NCBI GenBank assembly: GCA_034509755.1
Contig: CM067541.1
Location: forward strand, 4,576,001-4,640,000
Source: Anisodus tanguticus
Lineage: Eukaryota; Streptophyta; Magnoliopsida; Solanales; Solanaceae
Length of the DNA: 64,000 bases
Direction of reading: 5' to 3'
Shown here: in pieces, positions 35,718 through 47,525 of the stretch
How positions within the stretch are numbered: the stretch's first letter is position 1
How the letters are laid out: the number at the start of each line of letters is the position of its first letter
Program-made: the position numbers and the translations under genes
Notes under the pieces: model-generated
Told to the model about the DNA's origin: nothing
The model's database searches: none
What the model saw: only the letters and a program-made list of their open reading frames with translations

Positions 35718-37900
35718 GAATACTGAAATTTAGAAGATAAAAGAAGAAAATTATAAACAATGAAGAGATTTTTTGTGGTTTAATGAGTTTAGAAGTATTT
35801 ATTGAGATAAATGTAAGAAATTACCGTTGAGTTGTATTGGGAGTATATTGGAAAGGCTTAGCTGGAAATTACGTGTGTGTGTTAATATCTCATAAATTGG
35901 TTTTTATTGTTTAATGAACGGTATTTTTTCAGAAATAAACGTTTACATCTGGCAAAAATGATTACACATTTGGCCGTTTATGGAGATTTAAATTACATAT
36001 AAGATTACTACAATTTATAGACGTTATCAGTTTGTTGTTGGTCGCTTTAATTTGATGGTGCAAAACATTAGTCAATTTTCAAGCCTGCTATAAGTTTTTA
36101 GTTCTCCTTTAAAAGTAATAGAAAAATAGTCACACTTTAATGCATAATTAAAGTTCCGAAAAAATATTTCTACTAATTAAAACACAAAAAAACTTATAAA
36201 AGTTTAAGCTTTATAAATTGTTCTTGTTCTTTGTTTTTTAACATATAAAGGTTTGAACCCCATGATTCCTTGGTCTTGAAACTCTAGCAAACCCCATAAA
36301 TTATTTTTTAGCTTTGAACTCCATGAATCCTTCCTTGATTTATAACATTCAACAAATTTTTGGACCCGTGAATTATTTTTTAGGTTTTAATTTACTTATA
36401 AATCCTTCGAATTTTAATACCGTTTGCTGGAGTCATTCGGTATTTTAATTGAGGTTTTATGTCAAAAAATAATTCCTGTCAAGAAAGTGGCTGATGTTAA
36501 TAGCTTTTAAGATAGTGGTTAATATTTGATAGTATGTGAAAATTATACACAATTAAGTGCTCACTACTCAAAAGTTAAACTCGCTCTATAATAACAGTAT
36601 AAATTTAAGTTATACCGTTATAGTAAGAAACTTCTATATCATCGGTCACGTTTACCTGTTGCAATATGTAACCTGTCTAATTTTTAAAATTATAAATCTC
36701 ACATTTTAAAAAGATGTACATTTAAATATTATTTAAGTCACCTAATAGGGTAAAAATATTTTTATACTAATAATGTATATAACTTAAACTTGGTATGTTA
36801 GAAGCTAATTTGAGGAGTGAAGTTTGGTTACAATAGGACAAACCAGTGTGGCAGAGCTACATAAACCGAAGAGTGGTCAATTGAATATTTTTCATGAAAA
36901 ATTATGTTGTATATGAGATAAATTAAACTATATATACAAATCAAAGTTACTTATATAGATATATACTAAATATTGAACACCTTATACAAAATTCTCCGCT
37001 TCGTCATTAGAGGCAGATATAGCCTTCTGACACTGAGTTTATCTGAACCAATAATTTCGACGCATAGTATAAACTATATAAACCAAGATGTAAATACATT
37101 GAGCAAGAATCAAAAGGAAAATGATATTTTCAAGTCATACTTTGTCAGGACCAAAAAAAAAAGCAAAAAAGATTTAAGGTGTGAAATTGACTTTTCTTAA
37201 AGAGATATCATTTGCGTATATATTATGAAAAATACAAACATTTTTCATCAGGATACAATAAAATCAATATTTATTTGTAAAAAAATTTCTTAACCACTCC
37301 ATTGGAAATTGTTGCCTTTTATTGGACAATCATCAGATCTTTTCTGCATAGACATTTTATTTGCCCTTGTCCAACTAAATTTTATGAATGTTTAGGTTCG
37401 GTGCATATTCATATTATTGTTTTGTGACATTTTGAATAAGCTAAAACATGTTTTTCACAGTAAAAATTGTTCATAATGAAAGTTTATTGTGAGACATTTT
37501 GGTATGAAGTTCCACTCTTCTGGCTAAAATTTAAATACATTGGAAAAAACTAACTATGACTTAAATAACACTGTCCAAAAAGAATACATGGTGCAATTCC
37601 TGGCTGTCAACCTCTCCGATATAACAAAGAATAGATAAGGTAACAGGTTTCATCCCCTTTTCCGGTGACAGTTTAATCACAACCATTAGAATGATCTTTC
37701 GAAAATAGAAGATGATTCTATATTCCAATAATGAGTTTTTAGCCAAACTTGTCCCTTATTTTTAGGAGGAGATTTATTTTAATCCTTCAAATATAATATT
37801 TAGCATCTTTATTTCCTTAAGTTTGCTATAGCGGAACACTTTTAATCCAACTAACATAATAGACTTAAAAAGTAACGGTGAGTATCTAAACACGATAAAA
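35718..37900. other. upstream region of the nodulin-like gene and spacer
   Basis: AT-rich spacer. 35718-35860 is the probable promoter and 5' leader of the minus-strand gene. No repeat or gene that I can name lies in the remainder. Confidence 0.4.
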
Positions 37901-38180
37901 ATTGACTGAAAAAATCCGATCGACTCAACCGATTTCTTAATAAAATTGATCGAGCTCAATCATTTTTTGTGCCAAAAATCAAAAGAATTAAAAAACGATC
38001 AAGCTCGATCATTTAATTATACCACCAAAATTTTTTGGTACAAACGATTAGCCTCGATCAGTTTTATTAGAAAATAGATAAAATTATTTCGACAGGGCTC
38101 GGTCGGTTTTTCGGTCAAAAATCCGATCAAACTTTTAAATAAACCAATCGAAGAATCGACCGAGCTCAATAAGTTTTTAT
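37901..38180. repeat. cluster of GATCGAGCTCRATC palindromic motifs
   Basis: Related palindromic motifs occur at least four times: TGATCGAGCTCAATCA (about 37947), CGATCAAGCTCGATCA (about 38006), GCCTCGATCAG (about 38051) and GACCGAGCTCAATA (about 38158). The dispersed arrangement resembles the subterminal repeats of plant DNA transposons. No terminal repeats or transposase seen. Confidence 0.4.
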
Positions 38181-38223
38181 TTTACCAATTTTTAGCGTAA
38201 GAAAATGATTTTCATCATGTTAT

Positions 38224-38386
38224 GTCCCAAATTTAGCATCTCAAGTGAGCTAGCCCTGCTACAGTATAAGGAATTGGCCCTACTAACGTGTTATTGCTCA
38301 CATCCAACACCCTTAACTTGTAGAAAAATCCCACTTCAGGAGGAAAACACCCTGTTAAACTAGTATTGATTAAGAGCAGTTCTTCT
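38224..38386 (-). pseudogene. leucine-rich-repeat protein fragment (LRR-extensin-like)
   Basis: Reading the minus strand from 38386, the frame gives EELLLINTSLTGCFPPEVGF, FYKLRVLDVSNNTLVGPIPY and TVAGLAHLRC, about 50 residues of two to three plant LRR units, then a stop. The LxxLxVLDVSNNxLVGPIP pattern is typical of LRR-extensin and related extracellular proteins. The fragment begins exactly at the 5' border of copia D, which cut the gene. The upstream part was not found beyond the element. Confidence 0.72.
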
Positions 38387-38709
38387 TGTTAAATATACAA
38401 TATACACACAATATACATGTGTGTATATTGTATATTTACTCTCGGATTATGCTCCACAAATAAAGATCTCGGTTGTGATATATTAGGGTAAATAAACATG
38501 TAAGAATATTGTATATTAGGAAAATATATGTGTAGTATAATATTACCTTAATTAGTATTATACACCTACCATAATTGTAGAGTTAGAATTATGGTAGAAT
38601 AAGGATTTAGAGGTAGAATAGGAAAAGGATTTTTCCTATTATAGAAATATGTAACTTGTATATATAGCCTTTCAATTAATGAAAATAATCAAGGGGATTA
38701 TTTCTTTCA
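38387..38709 (+). repeat. 5' LTR of copia D with U3 hairpin
   Basis: 323 bp, TGTTAAAT...TTTCA. A perfect 19-bp inverted repeat (AAATATACAATATACACAC and its complement) with a 9-bp loop lies at 38391-38437, right after the first bases of U3. Confidence 0.9.
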
Positions 38710-38875
38710 TGGTATCAAGAGACTAGGTCTAAACAAAAGTTTTCTTCTCTCAAACTTTTGCCTCCTCTTTGGCCGAGAACCCCCCCCCCTCCCTCGGGTT
38801 TTTCTCTCCAAATATCTCGTCTTCCGCTCTCAAAAACCTCTCTTAAATTTATCCTCCTTCTTTGTTCTTTCAAAT

Positions 38876-41800
38876 ATGTCTAAGAACAATTTTCACCCTG
38901 CCCTCACGGTTTCCAATATCAAGCTCAGTGTCCCTATTGTCCTTGAGATGGAAAACGTTCAATATGCAACGTGGGCGGAGTTGTTTAAAATTCACGCTAT
39001 CTCTTATCAAGTTCTTCATCACATAATTCCTCCCGCTAGACCCCTTCCTGCGGAGGATCCTGAGGTGTGGATTACACTTGATGCTACCGTTCTTCGGTGG
39101 ATATACGCCACTATTTCAGTAGACCTTCTACGTGACGATTATGGAGCCCGATACCACGGCTATGGCGCATGGAATAGATTGCGTGACATATTCCAAGACA
39201 ACCAACATTCCCGTATCGTCACACTCGAGCAGGAATTCTCTCTCGTTCGAATGGACGTATTTCTAAACGTTTCTGCATATTGCAAGAAACTAAAGGAATT
39301 GGCGGATCAACTCCGTAATGTTGGCGCACCGGTGACAAATAATCGTCTAGTTCTACGGTTGGTTGCCGGTCTTTCGGAGGCCTATAATGGTGTTGGCACT
39401 CTCCTTCGCCAAAGCAACCCTCTTCCCGACTTCCATCAAGCCCGCTCCATGCTTACGTTGGAAGAAGCCGGTTTGGCTAAAAAGGCGCTACGGAGCAAGT
39501 CCCGTTGTCATGATGGCATCCTCTCCTAATCCTTCGAGGTTTTGTTAATAATTCGGGCCAAAACCATAATCATGGTGGCGGCAAGAATAATCGCAAAAAT
39601 AATAACAAAAACCGCGGGGGGCAAACGCGGTGGTAATGGTGGAGGTTAGGTAGTCAAGCAAAACGTCGGTGGGTCCCATCCAATGAACGGTGGCCCACCA
39701 CCCCCATGGGCCCAAAGCGGTGGGGCCCATGACATGGAGCGATGGCGGTGGACCGTGGGCCGCAGCCCGTACCCGGCGGCGGCGGGAAATTCCGGCGGCC
39801 GGTGGGGCGGCCAACGGTCCGTGCCCAATGCCCGGCGGTGGCGGCCCACCGGCCGGTGGCCCGGCGGCGGCAGGTGGTAGTAGTTACGGCCGGGACCAGC
39901 ACGGCCAGGAGTTCTTGGGCCCCGACCTCCGCAAGCCCATCATGCGGCAAACAGACCCTACTCGGACCGATATCGAGGCCGCGATGCACACGTTGGGATT
40001 GACTCAACCGGATCAAAATTGGTACATGGACACCGGGGCCACTACTCACATGACTTCCGACTCAGGTACTCTCTCATCTTATTCCAATTTGAGCACCCCT
40101 CGGGGTATAATTATTGGTAATGGCAGTTCTATTCCAATTCTAGGGTATGGTCAGAAAACGTTGTCTCCCCCCAATCCACCACTCCTCTTGAAAAATACTT
40201 TACATGCTCCTAAATTGATTAAAAATTTAGTGTCTGTCCGAAAGTTCACAAATGACAATTCTGTTTCTGTTGAATTTGATCCTTTCGGTTTCTCTGTGAA
40301 GGATTTCAAGACGGGGAGTCGTCTCATGAGGTGTGATAGTAGGGGGGATCTATATCCTATCATGCCCGGTTTTCGTCCATCGAGTCCAGCCTTGCCATCG
40401 CTTTTGCGACCATCTCTCCTTCCATGTGGCATGCTCGTCGGGTCATCCGGATCTTCTATTTTATCAGTTTTAGATAAAAATAGCTTTATTTCTTGTAAGG
40501 GTACGAGTCGTACTCCAATTTGTCATTCTTGTTCATTAGGAAAAATTGTTAAGTTGCCATTTGTAGACTCCAATTCTCATACTTCGATGCCATTTGACAT
40601 TATTCATAGCGACTTATGGACATCTCCTGTTCTTAGTTCAATGGGTCATCGATATTATGTTCTCTTTTTAGATGATTATTCTAGATTTTTGTGGACGTTT
40701 CCAATTGCGAATAAATCACAAGTGTTTTCCGTCTTCATAAAATTTAGAGCGTTCATTCGTACTCAATTCGAAAGAGAAATAAAAAATATTCAATGTGATA
40801 ATGGGAAAGAGTATGACAATAGGGAGTTTCGAGAATTTTGTGCTACTCATGGGATAAATTTTCGGTTTTCATGTCCTCATACATCTTCACAAAATGGGAA
40901 AGCCGAACGCAAAATTCGTTCCATAAATAACATTGTCCGAACTCTCCTAATCCATGCCTCCATACCTCCGTATTTTTGGCATCATGCTCTACAAATGGCC
41001 ACTTACCTTCTTAACATAATTCCGTCTAAAGGTCTGACATATTCTTCCCCCCTCCAAATCCTATATAATAAGAACCCTTCTTATTCTCACCTTCGGATTT
41101 TTGGGTGCTTGTGTTATCCGTTATTTCCATCCACCACAATTAACAAACTTCAGGCTCGGTCTACCCCGTGTGTGTTTTTGGGTTATCCGTCGAATCATCG
41201 TGGTTATAAGTGTTTTGATTTATCCTCCAAGAAAATCATAATCAATCGCCATGTCATTTTTGATGAAACTCAATTCCCATTTACGAAAGTTCATACTCCC
41301 GAACCTAAGTCGTATAATTTTTTGGATGACCAAATATCCCCGTATATTATTCGGAATTTTTCGGACATCTCCCGTACCCAAAATCCTCCAGCGGGCCCAC
41401 TGCCCGCCGGCCCAACAAGCCGCCACACCCGCCTCTTCCACACATCGGAGCAGTTCCAAGAATCGGGCCGGCCCGGCCCCGATTCCGGAACCGGTCCGTG
41501 CCGAGTCCGGCCATTTCCGATTTGGGCCAGCAGGCCCACTGCTTGCTGGCCAGTCCGTCCCGAGCCCAGAAAATTCCCAAAATTCCATTAATTCTTCCTC
41601 GAGTCATAGACCGGTCACTCGTAGTCAGCGGGGTATTTTTACGCCTAAAAGACATTTTAATTTACATTCTGATGTCTCTAAATCCTCCTTGCCCCGCAAT
41701 CCCGTGTCCGCATTAAATGACCCTAATTGGAAAATTGCTATGGTCGATGAATATAATGCTCTTATTGATAATAAGACGTGGGAGTTGGTGCCCCGTCCAT

Positions 41801-43170
41801 ATGGTATTAATATTATCGTGTCTATGTGGATTTTTGCTCACAAGGAGAATTCGGATGGGTCCTTTGCTCGGCATAAGGCGCGACTTGTGGTGATGGTAAG
41901 ACAAGCAGGTTGGAATTGATTGTGGTGAGACGTTTAGTCCGTGGTCAAACCGGCTACCATTTCGCACCGTGCTTAGCTTGGCTCTTTCAAAGACTTGGCC
42001 AATCCATCGGTTGGATGTCAAGAATGCTTTTCTACATGGTGATCTCAAGGAAACAAAGTCTATATGCATCAACCGTTGGGTTTCGGGGATCCCAACCGCC
42101 CTCATCATGTCCGTTTGTTGAAGAAGTCATTATATGGGCTTGCGCAGCGTCCACGTGCCTCGGTATACACGATTTCGATTTTGTTTCGACTATTGGGTTC
42201 ACACACAGCAGTCGACAATTCTTTGTTCATCTACCGCCGTGGTTCGTCATTGGCCTATATTCTCGTTATATGTGGATGATATCATCTTGACCGCCTCCTC
42301 CGATGCTTTGCGTCGTCTATCATGGCCATGCTCGCCCGAATTTGCTATGAAGGACTTAGGGCCGTTGAGTTATTTTTTGGGGATTGCCGTCAAACGTCAT
42401 TCGAGGTGGTTTGTTTTCGTCTCAACGAAGTATGCGGGCGAGATCATCGAGAGGGTCGGGATGTCATCCCGTAAGTCCACTTCCACGCCGGTTGAGGCAA
42501 ACCCAAAGCTAAGCGCCGCGGCGGGTGCACCATACGAGGACCCGACCCGCTATCGCAGTCTTGCGGGGGCCCTCCGCATCTTACCTTTACCGGACCGGAT
42601 ATTACATATGCGGTTCAAGCAGTGTGTTTATTCATGCATGATCCCGAGTTGAGCACATGAATGCAATCAAACGCATCATTCGGTATATTCGGGGGACACT
42701 AGACTATGGGTTGCACTTGTATCCTTCCTCTACATCCACACTTGTCTCTTACACGGATGCGATTGGGGTGGTTGTCCCGACACCGACGGTCGACTTCGGC
42801 TATTGTATGTTCCTCGGCAACAACTTGGTCTCATGGTCGGCAAAGCGTCGAACGCAACTCTATCACGCTCAAGTGCGAGCGAATATCGAGGGTAGCGAAT
42901 GTGGTCTCGAGAATCATGTTGGCTACGTAATTTACTTTTGGAGCTTCATTGCCCCATTCGTAAGGCAACCTTGGTATATTGCGATAACATTAGTGCCATC
43001 TACCTTTCGTGTAACCCGAGTTCAACACCCGCGCACCAAGCATATCGAAATGGACATTCACTTTGTCCGTGAAAAGGTTGCAAAAGGTCAAGTTCGCGTA
43101 TGCCATGTCCCGTCTCGTTATCAAATTGCGTATATCTTTACAAAGGGTCTACCGGCGGTTCTCTTTGAAG
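38876..43170 (+). pseudogene. gag-pol of copia D, partly open
   Basis: Gag starts at ATG 38876 (MSKNNFHPALTVSNIK) and stays open for 217 codons, although two nearby shifts scramble about 12 residues near 39150. A long frame, 39690-41591, covers the glycine-rich end of gag, the protease (NWYMDTGATTHMT at 40018), the pre-integrase zinc finger and the integrase core (HSDLWTSPVL, FLDDYSRFLWTF, CDNGKEYDN, HTSSQNGKAERK). RT (41700-42480) and RNase H (42480-43170) need several frame changes. Many of the shifts are one- or two-base indels. Confidence 0.9.
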
Positions 43171-43194
43171 ATTTTTTCCTATTATAGAAATAAA

Positions 43195-43353
43195 GTGTTT
43201 GCAAACTTTGCTCTGCTTGGTGGCAAAGTTCCTCCAAAGAAATTATTGGCGAAAACAATCACAGAAGCCGAATTATGTTATCATGCTTTCTTTGATGGTT
43301 TATGTGAAATTTTAGATTCTAGACTCTGTGAAACCTTAAATGGATGTAGATAG
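43195..43353 (+). other. orphan open stretch after the copia D breakpoint
   Basis: A frame of about 52 codons reads VFANFALLGGKVPPKKLLAK, TITEAELCYHAFFDGLCEIL and ends LNGCR-stop. It has protein-like composition but I do not recognise it. It starts exactly where element D breaks off and may be the end of an exon of an unknown gene or chance. It is not related to the LRR fragment on the other side of D. Confidence 0.3.
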
Positions 43354-43507
43354 ATATTGTTTCTTGAGAATAAGAAAATAAGTTCAAATACTTTGATTGA
43401 TCATAGTATGTGTAGACAAAGTAGAGTTTGAAGAAGATGTGCATGACATGGACACCTTACATGTATCTTTCTCAATTGTTTGAAGTTGGATTTGAGAGAA
43501 ACAAAAC

Positions 43508-44076
43508 TGATAGAATATACACCGTATATTTTTGTGATATCATTAGTGATCTTGTACATTTGTAATTATGGTAGTAATATTTTATATTAGGTAAGTGTAT
43601 ATTTGATTTATGTAATTATAGCCTAGGATGAGTATTGTTTATCATGTATATAAATCATTTACATTAATGAAATCAGTAAGGAATTATTCTCTTTCAAACA
43701 TGGACTCCGTATATGGACTTGGACAATCCTCACCCTACAAGCTAGCTTTTGAGGTTGAATTAGGCCCAAGATCCATTCTTTATATGGTATCAGAGCCAGA
43801 CTCATTCCAATTCTTTGTTCACCGATGTTGGACCCCCCAAATTATATTATCAACGCTCCAGTTAACAAGGTTTAGGCGTGCGGGGGAGTGTTAGGAGTCC
43901 ACCGTATATTCTTGTGATATCATTAGTAATCTTGTACATCTGTAATTATTGTAGTAATATTTTGTATTAGGTAAGTGTATATTTGATTTTCGTAATTATA
44001 GCATAGGATGACTATTGTATATCATGTATATAAACCATTTACATTAATGAAATCAGTAAGGGATTATTCTCTTTCA
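43508..44076 (+). mobile_element. TRIM-like structure: LTR - 192 bp - LTR, chimeric
   Basis: Two similar LTRs (43508-43696 and 43889-44076, both with ACCGTATATT..TTGTGATATC and ending CTCTTTCA) bracket 192 bp. That interior contains sequence typical of another LTR (ATGGACTCCGTATATGGACT, GTTGAATTAGGCCCAAGATC), a primer-binding-like TGGTATCAGAGCCAGA at 43785-43800 and a polypurine tract GTGCGGGGGAG just before the second LTR. The second LTR begins TGTTAGGAGTCC, as the TRIM-type LTR would, and then switches to the copia type. The second LTR also serves as the 5' LTR of copia E. Confidence 0.6.
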
Positions 44077-47000
44077 TGGTATCAACAGTCTAGGGCAATG
44101 TTTTTTTCCTTCTCCACAAACTTCCGCCGCCCTCTTGGTCTCGGCCGTCCCTTCACTTTTCTTTCATCCTGCCCTTGGAGTCTCCAACATCAAGAACAAC
44201 ATTCCTATCGTCCTTGAAATGGAGAACGTCCAATACGTGTCGTGGGAGGAATTTTTTAAAATTCATGCAAGGTCTCATAGAGTCCTCCATCACATCGTCA
44301 AACCGGAAAAAGGCAAAGAGAAGGTGCCTTCCACCGATGATGAAATAAAGTTGTGGGCAACTCTTGATGCTATGGACATCCAATGGATTTATTCCACCAT
44401 CTTTATGGATCTCTTACAGACAATTATCGAACCCGACGCCACAACAATAGAAGCTTGGAATAGGTTGCGTGATATATTCCAAGATAACAAAAACTCTCGT
44501 GCTGTAACCCTTAAGCAAGAATTCTCACACACAACTATGGAGGATTTTCCGAATGTCTCTGCCTATTGTCAAAAGCTCAAGGAGTTGTCAGATCAACTCA
44601 AGAACGTTGGCGAACCGATCACAAATAATCGTTTTGTTCTTCAAATGGTTACGGGGCTCTCTAAGGCGTATAATGGGGTTGACACACTCATTCGCCAAAA
44701 ATCCTCCCCGCTGTTCTATCAAGCACATTCCATGCTCACCCTAGAAGAAACAGAGTTGGCTAAAAAGGCCACAACCGGAACACATTCCGCCATGATAGTG
44801 GCCACATCACGCGACACTGATGACCCTCAATCATTCTCTGAAAATTATAGCCAAAACCGCAACAACGGTGGTGCCAAAAAGGGCCAAAATCGGAAAAATT
44901 GTGGCAAAAACAGCGGCGGCGGCGACAACAGTGGCAGCTGCGGTGGTGGCGGCTAGAAGGTGCCTGGGCCACAACAACACTGGCAACGGCCGTGAGGATA
45001 GGTCAGTGGGCAGTGGCCCATTTCACCTTGCCCATTTCCCACTCAATATTGGGCCAGGCCCAATGGTAAACAACACAAGCAGGCTCGGCATAACCAGGCC
45101 TAGCAACAGCCTGGCCTGCTTAGGCCTCGGCCACAGCAGGCCTTCGCTGCTGCGGGTCCAGCAGTCTCCCGACCCACACAAATATCGAGATCGCAATGCA
45201 TACACTTGGGCAAAATCCTCCGGATGTAAATTGGTACATGGACACCGGTGCTACATCTCACATGACATCCGCACAAGGTAATCTCTCATCTTATTTTAAT
45301 TTGAGCAAAAATTATGACATAATTGTTGGTAATGGTAATTCAATCCAATTCATGGTTATGGTCACACAAATTTGTCTCCACCGAACCCACCTTTAGCCTT
45401 AAAAAATATCATTCATGCTCCTCAATTAATTAAAAATCTGGTGTCTGTTCAGAAATTTACAACTGATAACTCGATTTTTGTTGAATTTAATCCTTTTAGA
45501 TTTTCTGTGAAGGATTTCTGAATGGGGATATATCTAATGAGATGTGATAGTCGGGGCGAGCTCTATCCCATCAACACCACCACCACCATCACCACTAAAT
45601 AAGCCACACCGTCAACATTTCCGCTTTAGCACCTTCCTTATGGCATGCGCATTTGGGTCATCTGGGAGCGTCTGCTAATTATGATTAGTCGTCATGTCAT
45701 TTTTTATGAAACCCAATTTCCGTTTGCTAAGTTGCATAACTCCGTGTCCAATTCCTATAAAAAAAATTATGATGGGCTCTCACTATATGTGGTCCACCAT
45801 TTGGTCCATCCCACACCTCGGCATCTTGACCAGCAGACATCGGCAGGCCCACTGCCTGCTAGCCCAAACACCCCATGTTCTCAAAATCTGCCAGAAGGCC
45901 CACTGCCTGTTGACCGAGCAGTTTCTCATCCACAAATTCTACCAGCAGGCCCAGTGCCTGCTGGCCCAACTCCGATCCGAAACTTCTGCCTGATGGCCCA
46001 ACCCAGTCCAACCATCACCCAACCACTATTCTCCCAACTTGAATCCAGTCCAATATTGCACCATTCTGCATTGGGGCAGCCCACGACTTCCACTCCTATC
46101 CAACCCACTTCTATTCCGAGACAAGGGCCCATTACTCGTAGCCAACATGGCATTTTAAAACCAAAGCGACAGTTTAATCTCAATTCTAATGTCACTAAAT
46201 CCCCCTACCATGTAACCTCATGTCTGCCCTTCGTGACCCGATTTGAAAAATGGCCATGGATGATGAATATAATACTTTTATTGAAAATAAAATGTGGGAG
46301 TTGGTGCCCCATCCACCCGGTGTTAATGTGATTCGTTCTATGTGAATTTTTGCTCATAAAGAAAAATCTAATGGTTCTTTTGAGAGGCATAAGACCCGTC
46401 TTGTAGGTGATGACAAAACTCAACAGGTTGGCATGGATTGTGGAGAGACATTTAGTCTGGTGGTCAAACCGGAAACTATTCACACTGTTCTCAGTCTAGC
46501 TCTCTCAAATCATGGCCCATTCATCAGCTGGACGTGAAAAATGTGTTCTTACACGGCGAACTCAAGGAAATTGTATACATGCATCAGCCCTTGGATTTCA
46601 GGGATTCCACTCATCCTAATTATGTGTGCTTGCTGAATAAGTCTTTGTATGGGCTAAAACAGGCTCATCGGGCCTGGTACAAAAGATTTATAGATTATGT
46701 GTCTACTCTTGGGTTTTCTCACAGCAGGTCTGATCATTCTCTGTTCATTTATCGTCACGGTACTTCTATGGAATACATTTTGTTATATGTGGATGATATT
46801 ATATTGATTGCTTCATTTGACAAACTGTGCAAGTCTATCATATCTCTTCTCATCTCAGAATTTGTTATGAAAGACTTGGGGCCATTGAGTTATTTTTTGG
46901 GTATAGTTGTCACTCGTCATGCAGGTGGTCTATTTCTATCTCAAAGAAAATATGCAGCAGAGATTATTGAACGGGCTGGCATGTCAGCCTATAAGTCATC

Positions 47001-47095
47001 TCCTACTCCGTTGACACTAAACCGAAGTGGAGTGCTACTTCTAGCACACCATACGAGGATCCCTCCCACTATCATAGTATTGCGGGGGCTCTTCA
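43889..47095 (+). mobile_element. Ty1/copia element E, truncated with integrase deletion
   Basis: After the LTR at 43889-44076 and the primer-binding site TGGTATCAACAGTC comes a nearly open gag. The protease (NWYMDTGATSHMT at 45226) and part of pre-integrase follow. At about 45675 the sequence jumps from the zinc-finger start (HLGHLGAS) to the integrase C-terminal part (MISRHVIF), so the catalytic core is deleted. RT is present to about 47000. RNase H breaks off at about 47095 and no 3' LTR exists. Confidence 0.88.
44135..47090 (+). pseudogene. gag-pol of copia E, disrupted
   Basis: The gag frame at 44135-44956 is open for about 270 codons (FHPALGVSNIKNNIPIVLEM, WNRLRDIFQDNKNSRAVTL) and ends in a glycine-rich run. 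Its usual start codon is lost; the first in-frame ATG is at 44219. The protease is open at 45196-45396. RT frames at 46250-47000 contain LHGELKEIVYMHQPL, YGLKQAHRAWYKRF and YVDDIILIASFD. Stops (TGA at 45521, TGA at 46343) and shifts separate the parts. Confidence 0.85.
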
Positions 47096-47204
47096 ATTCC
47101 CTGCTTGAGCTTGCGCTAGCATCTCTTGGCGGATCAGCAAAAGGTAGAAGACCGATGAATTGCCATGGACCCCCGAATTTCTCCTTTGTTTAGTGTGGAA
47201 CTTT

Positions 47205-47525
47205 CTGTTATGCCTCGGCGATTGAGTGCAAAACCTTCTCAGCAAACATGTCAATCATAGAACGAACTCTAAGTTTTATATCTGACGGAACTTCCTAGAA
47301 TGCCACATTGATTGAGTGCAAAACCTTCTCGGCAAACATGTCAATCACAGAGTGAACTGTATGTGACGGAACTTCCTCAGCGATTGAGTGCAAAACCTTC
47401 TCAGCAAACATGTCGATTGCAAAATGAACTCTATGTTCTATATCTGACGGAAATTCCTGGTATGCCACAACGATTGAGTACAAACTCTTCTCAGCAAACA
47501 TGCCAATCACAGAATGAACTCTATG
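47205..47525. repeat. minisatellite with period 90/72/90 bp
   Basis: Four units start at ATTGAGTGCAAA-like positions 47221, 47311, 47383 and 47473. Spacings are 90, 72 and 90 bp, all multiples of three. Each contains CTTCTCAGCAAACATG and a TCTGACGGAA-like element. On the minus strand each unit encodes a version of VIDMFAEKVLHSI followed by VPSDIEHRVHS. The plus strand is also open over part of the array (QRLSAKPSQQTCQSQNELY). No protein family was recognised. Confidence 0.8.

Larger units (their letters stand above)
38387..43190 (+). mobile_element. Ty1/copia element D, 3' LTR mostly deleted
   Basis: The 5' LTR is 38387-38709, followed by the primer-binding site TGGTATCAAGAGAC. Gag, protease, integrase, RT and RNase H follow in copia order. 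At about 43172 the end of RNase H (CTCTTTGAAGATTTT) jumps into the middle of the LTR (TTTTTCCTATTATAGAAATA) and then to unrelated sequence at 43195. The polypurine tract, most of the 3' LTR and the right flank are thus lost. It is closely related to element F over the whole interior. Confidence 0.93.

Noticed and set aside
39683..40049. High-GC glycine/proline-rich frames on both strands near copia D gag
   Set aside because: They are alternative frames over the glycine-rich nucleocapsid end of gag. The same region occurs in copia F at 54657.
47205..47525. CRISPR-like array of spaced repeats
   Set aside because: The repeats are long, diverged and contiguous, with no unique spacers, in a plant nuclear genome.
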